DNA of 64,000 bases. It comes from Rhizobium album. GTDB taxonomy: Bacteria; Pseudomonadota; Alphaproteobacteria; Rhizobiales; Rhizobiaceae. Shown piece by piece: positions 63,580 to 64,000 of this stretch. Made by a program: the position numbers and the translations under genes. The number at the start of each line of letters is the position of its first letter. The first letter of the stretch is position 1. The notes beneath the pieces are model-generated. The model saw only the letters and a list, made by a program, of their open reading frames with translations, had not been told where the DNA came from and made no database searches. The stretch is taken from positions 284,041-348,040 of the forward strand of contig NZ_QFBC01000005.1 in NCBI RefSeq assembly GCF_003122325.1, written 5' to 3'.

Positions 63580-64000
63580 TGCCGGCATTGCGGTCGCTGA
63601 CGTTCAGAAGGCAAAAGCCGGATGGCCGCCGCCGCCCTGTGGACCATGGCCTGCTCGCAGCCAATTGAAACGGCATTTCGTTTCTCACGCTCTTTTCTTC
63701 CGCGGTGGTTGGTGTGCACGAGCAAAACAGGCGCCATCATCTGGAAATTCGGGAAAAGTTAACCATACCGACCCCGCAAGCCCGTCTCCCGTTAGGTGAA
63801 GTTGGGTAAAAAATCAAAATAGCTCAACAAAATCAGCCACTTTTCAGAATGTTTCAATTTTTTGACGATTGGATGTTGACTTGTTTGGTGTGAGGGCCTT
63901 ATAAACCGCCTCACCAACGAGGGCGGCACTGCTGCAGGCGACTGACGGTTGCGCCCTTGAAGCAAGCGCGAAAATTGATTGGATGGCCTGGATTTAGGTT
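63569..64000. other. Region downstream of repB to the window edge
   Basis: 432 bases with no repC start and no coding frame I can support. Every plus-strand ATG or GTG frame near the end closes quickly or has no RepC-like residues. It holds an AT-rich stretch around 63800-63870, then a strong promoter at 63876-63904. A typical repB-repC spacer, often 150-200 bases with an antisense RNA gene, is not recognisable. Confidence 0.6.
63876..63904 (+). promoter_or_regulatory. Strong sigma-70-type promoter, rRNA/tRNA-operon-like
   Basis: TTGACT, exactly 17 bases, then TTATAA, preceded by an AT-rich UP-like stretch. Just after it CCGCCTC-ACCAAC-GAGGGCGG (63906-63926) forms an imperfect hairpin at the start of the transcript. 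The arrangement resembles rhizobial rrn leaders from memory; the body of an rRNA gene would lie outside the window. Confidence 0.6.

Noticed and set aside
63876..64000. Calling a 16S rRNA gene or repC at the right edge
   Set aside because: No conserved 16S start sequence is present, and no frame encodes RepC-like residues before the window ends; only the promoter is supported.

Overview
The window reads as a high-GC replicon of a Rhizobiales (Rhizobiaceae-like) alphaproteobacterium, probably a chromid or large secondary plasmid. The reasons are a repA-repB partition module at the right end, the rhizobial pcaDCHGB gene order with a divergent pcaQ, dense operons with ATGA-type overlaps, and many ABC importers. 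I saw no insertion sequences, CRISPR arrays, tRNAs or rRNA bodies. The naming of the organism group is inference from gene content.

Layout. 1-4.5 kb: polyamine-type ABC importer and a glutamine-synthetase-like ligase on the minus strand, next to a divergent LuxR regulator. 5.4-6.1 kb: a copper chaperone behind a CueR/HmrR-type promoter, and a DUF454 membrane protein. 6.2-21.8 kb: a catabolic island made of two divergent operons. The minus-strand operon runs CMD-like protein, HpaB-like monooxygenase, SnoaL-like protein, two Ser-cisSer-Lys amidases, flavin reductase, NicX-like ring-cleaving dioxygenase, GMC oxidase. The plus-strand operon runs MBL hydrolase, SDR, beta-hydroxyacid dehydrogenase, MmgE/PrpD protein, pyridoxamine-pyruvate aminotransferase. 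A GntR/FCD regulator and a second, catalytically degenerate SDR follow. The aminotransferase keeps the active-site residues of the Mesorhizobium enzyme and the GMC protein resembles pyridoxine 4-oxidases, so I read the island as a vitamin B6 (or related 3-hydroxypyridine) catabolic system. Its lower half differs from the described pathway: a two-component hydroxylase, a NicX-type dioxygenase and two amidases stand where MHPCO and its amidohydrolase would be expected. This is the best candidate in the window for an undescribed system.

22.1-27.4 kb: a small secreted protein and a BMP/PnrA-type ABC importer that may feed the island, closed by a strong terminator. 27.5-35.0 kb: class III aminotransferase, N,N-dimethylformamidase-like protein, then 2-aminobenzoate-CoA ligase, kynureninase, tryptophan 2,3-dioxygenase and an MBL hydrolase. 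Together these suggest tryptophan to anthraniloyl-CoA. 35.0-39.7 kb: protocatechuate branch pcaDCHGB with pcaQ. 39.7-49.0 kb: cyclase-family protein, sugar-type ABC importer, quinate/shikimate dehydrogenase, TetR regulator and 3-dehydroshikimate dehydratase. This makes protocatechuate from quinate or shikimate and so feeds pca.

49.4-58.2 kb: propionate module (methylmalonyl-CoA mutase, PCC alpha and beta, a pair of unknown 124-residue paralogues, and a PccR-type regulator), with a parDE pair inserted on the opposite strand. 58.2-61.1 kb: RES-Xre toxin-antitoxin, a diguanylate cyclase and an orphan phosphoribosyltransferase. 61.2-64.0 kb: a CtrA-type box, repA, repB, a parS-like palindrome on the repB stop codon, and a strong promoter resembling an rRNA or tRNA operon promoter. 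No repC begins before the window ends.
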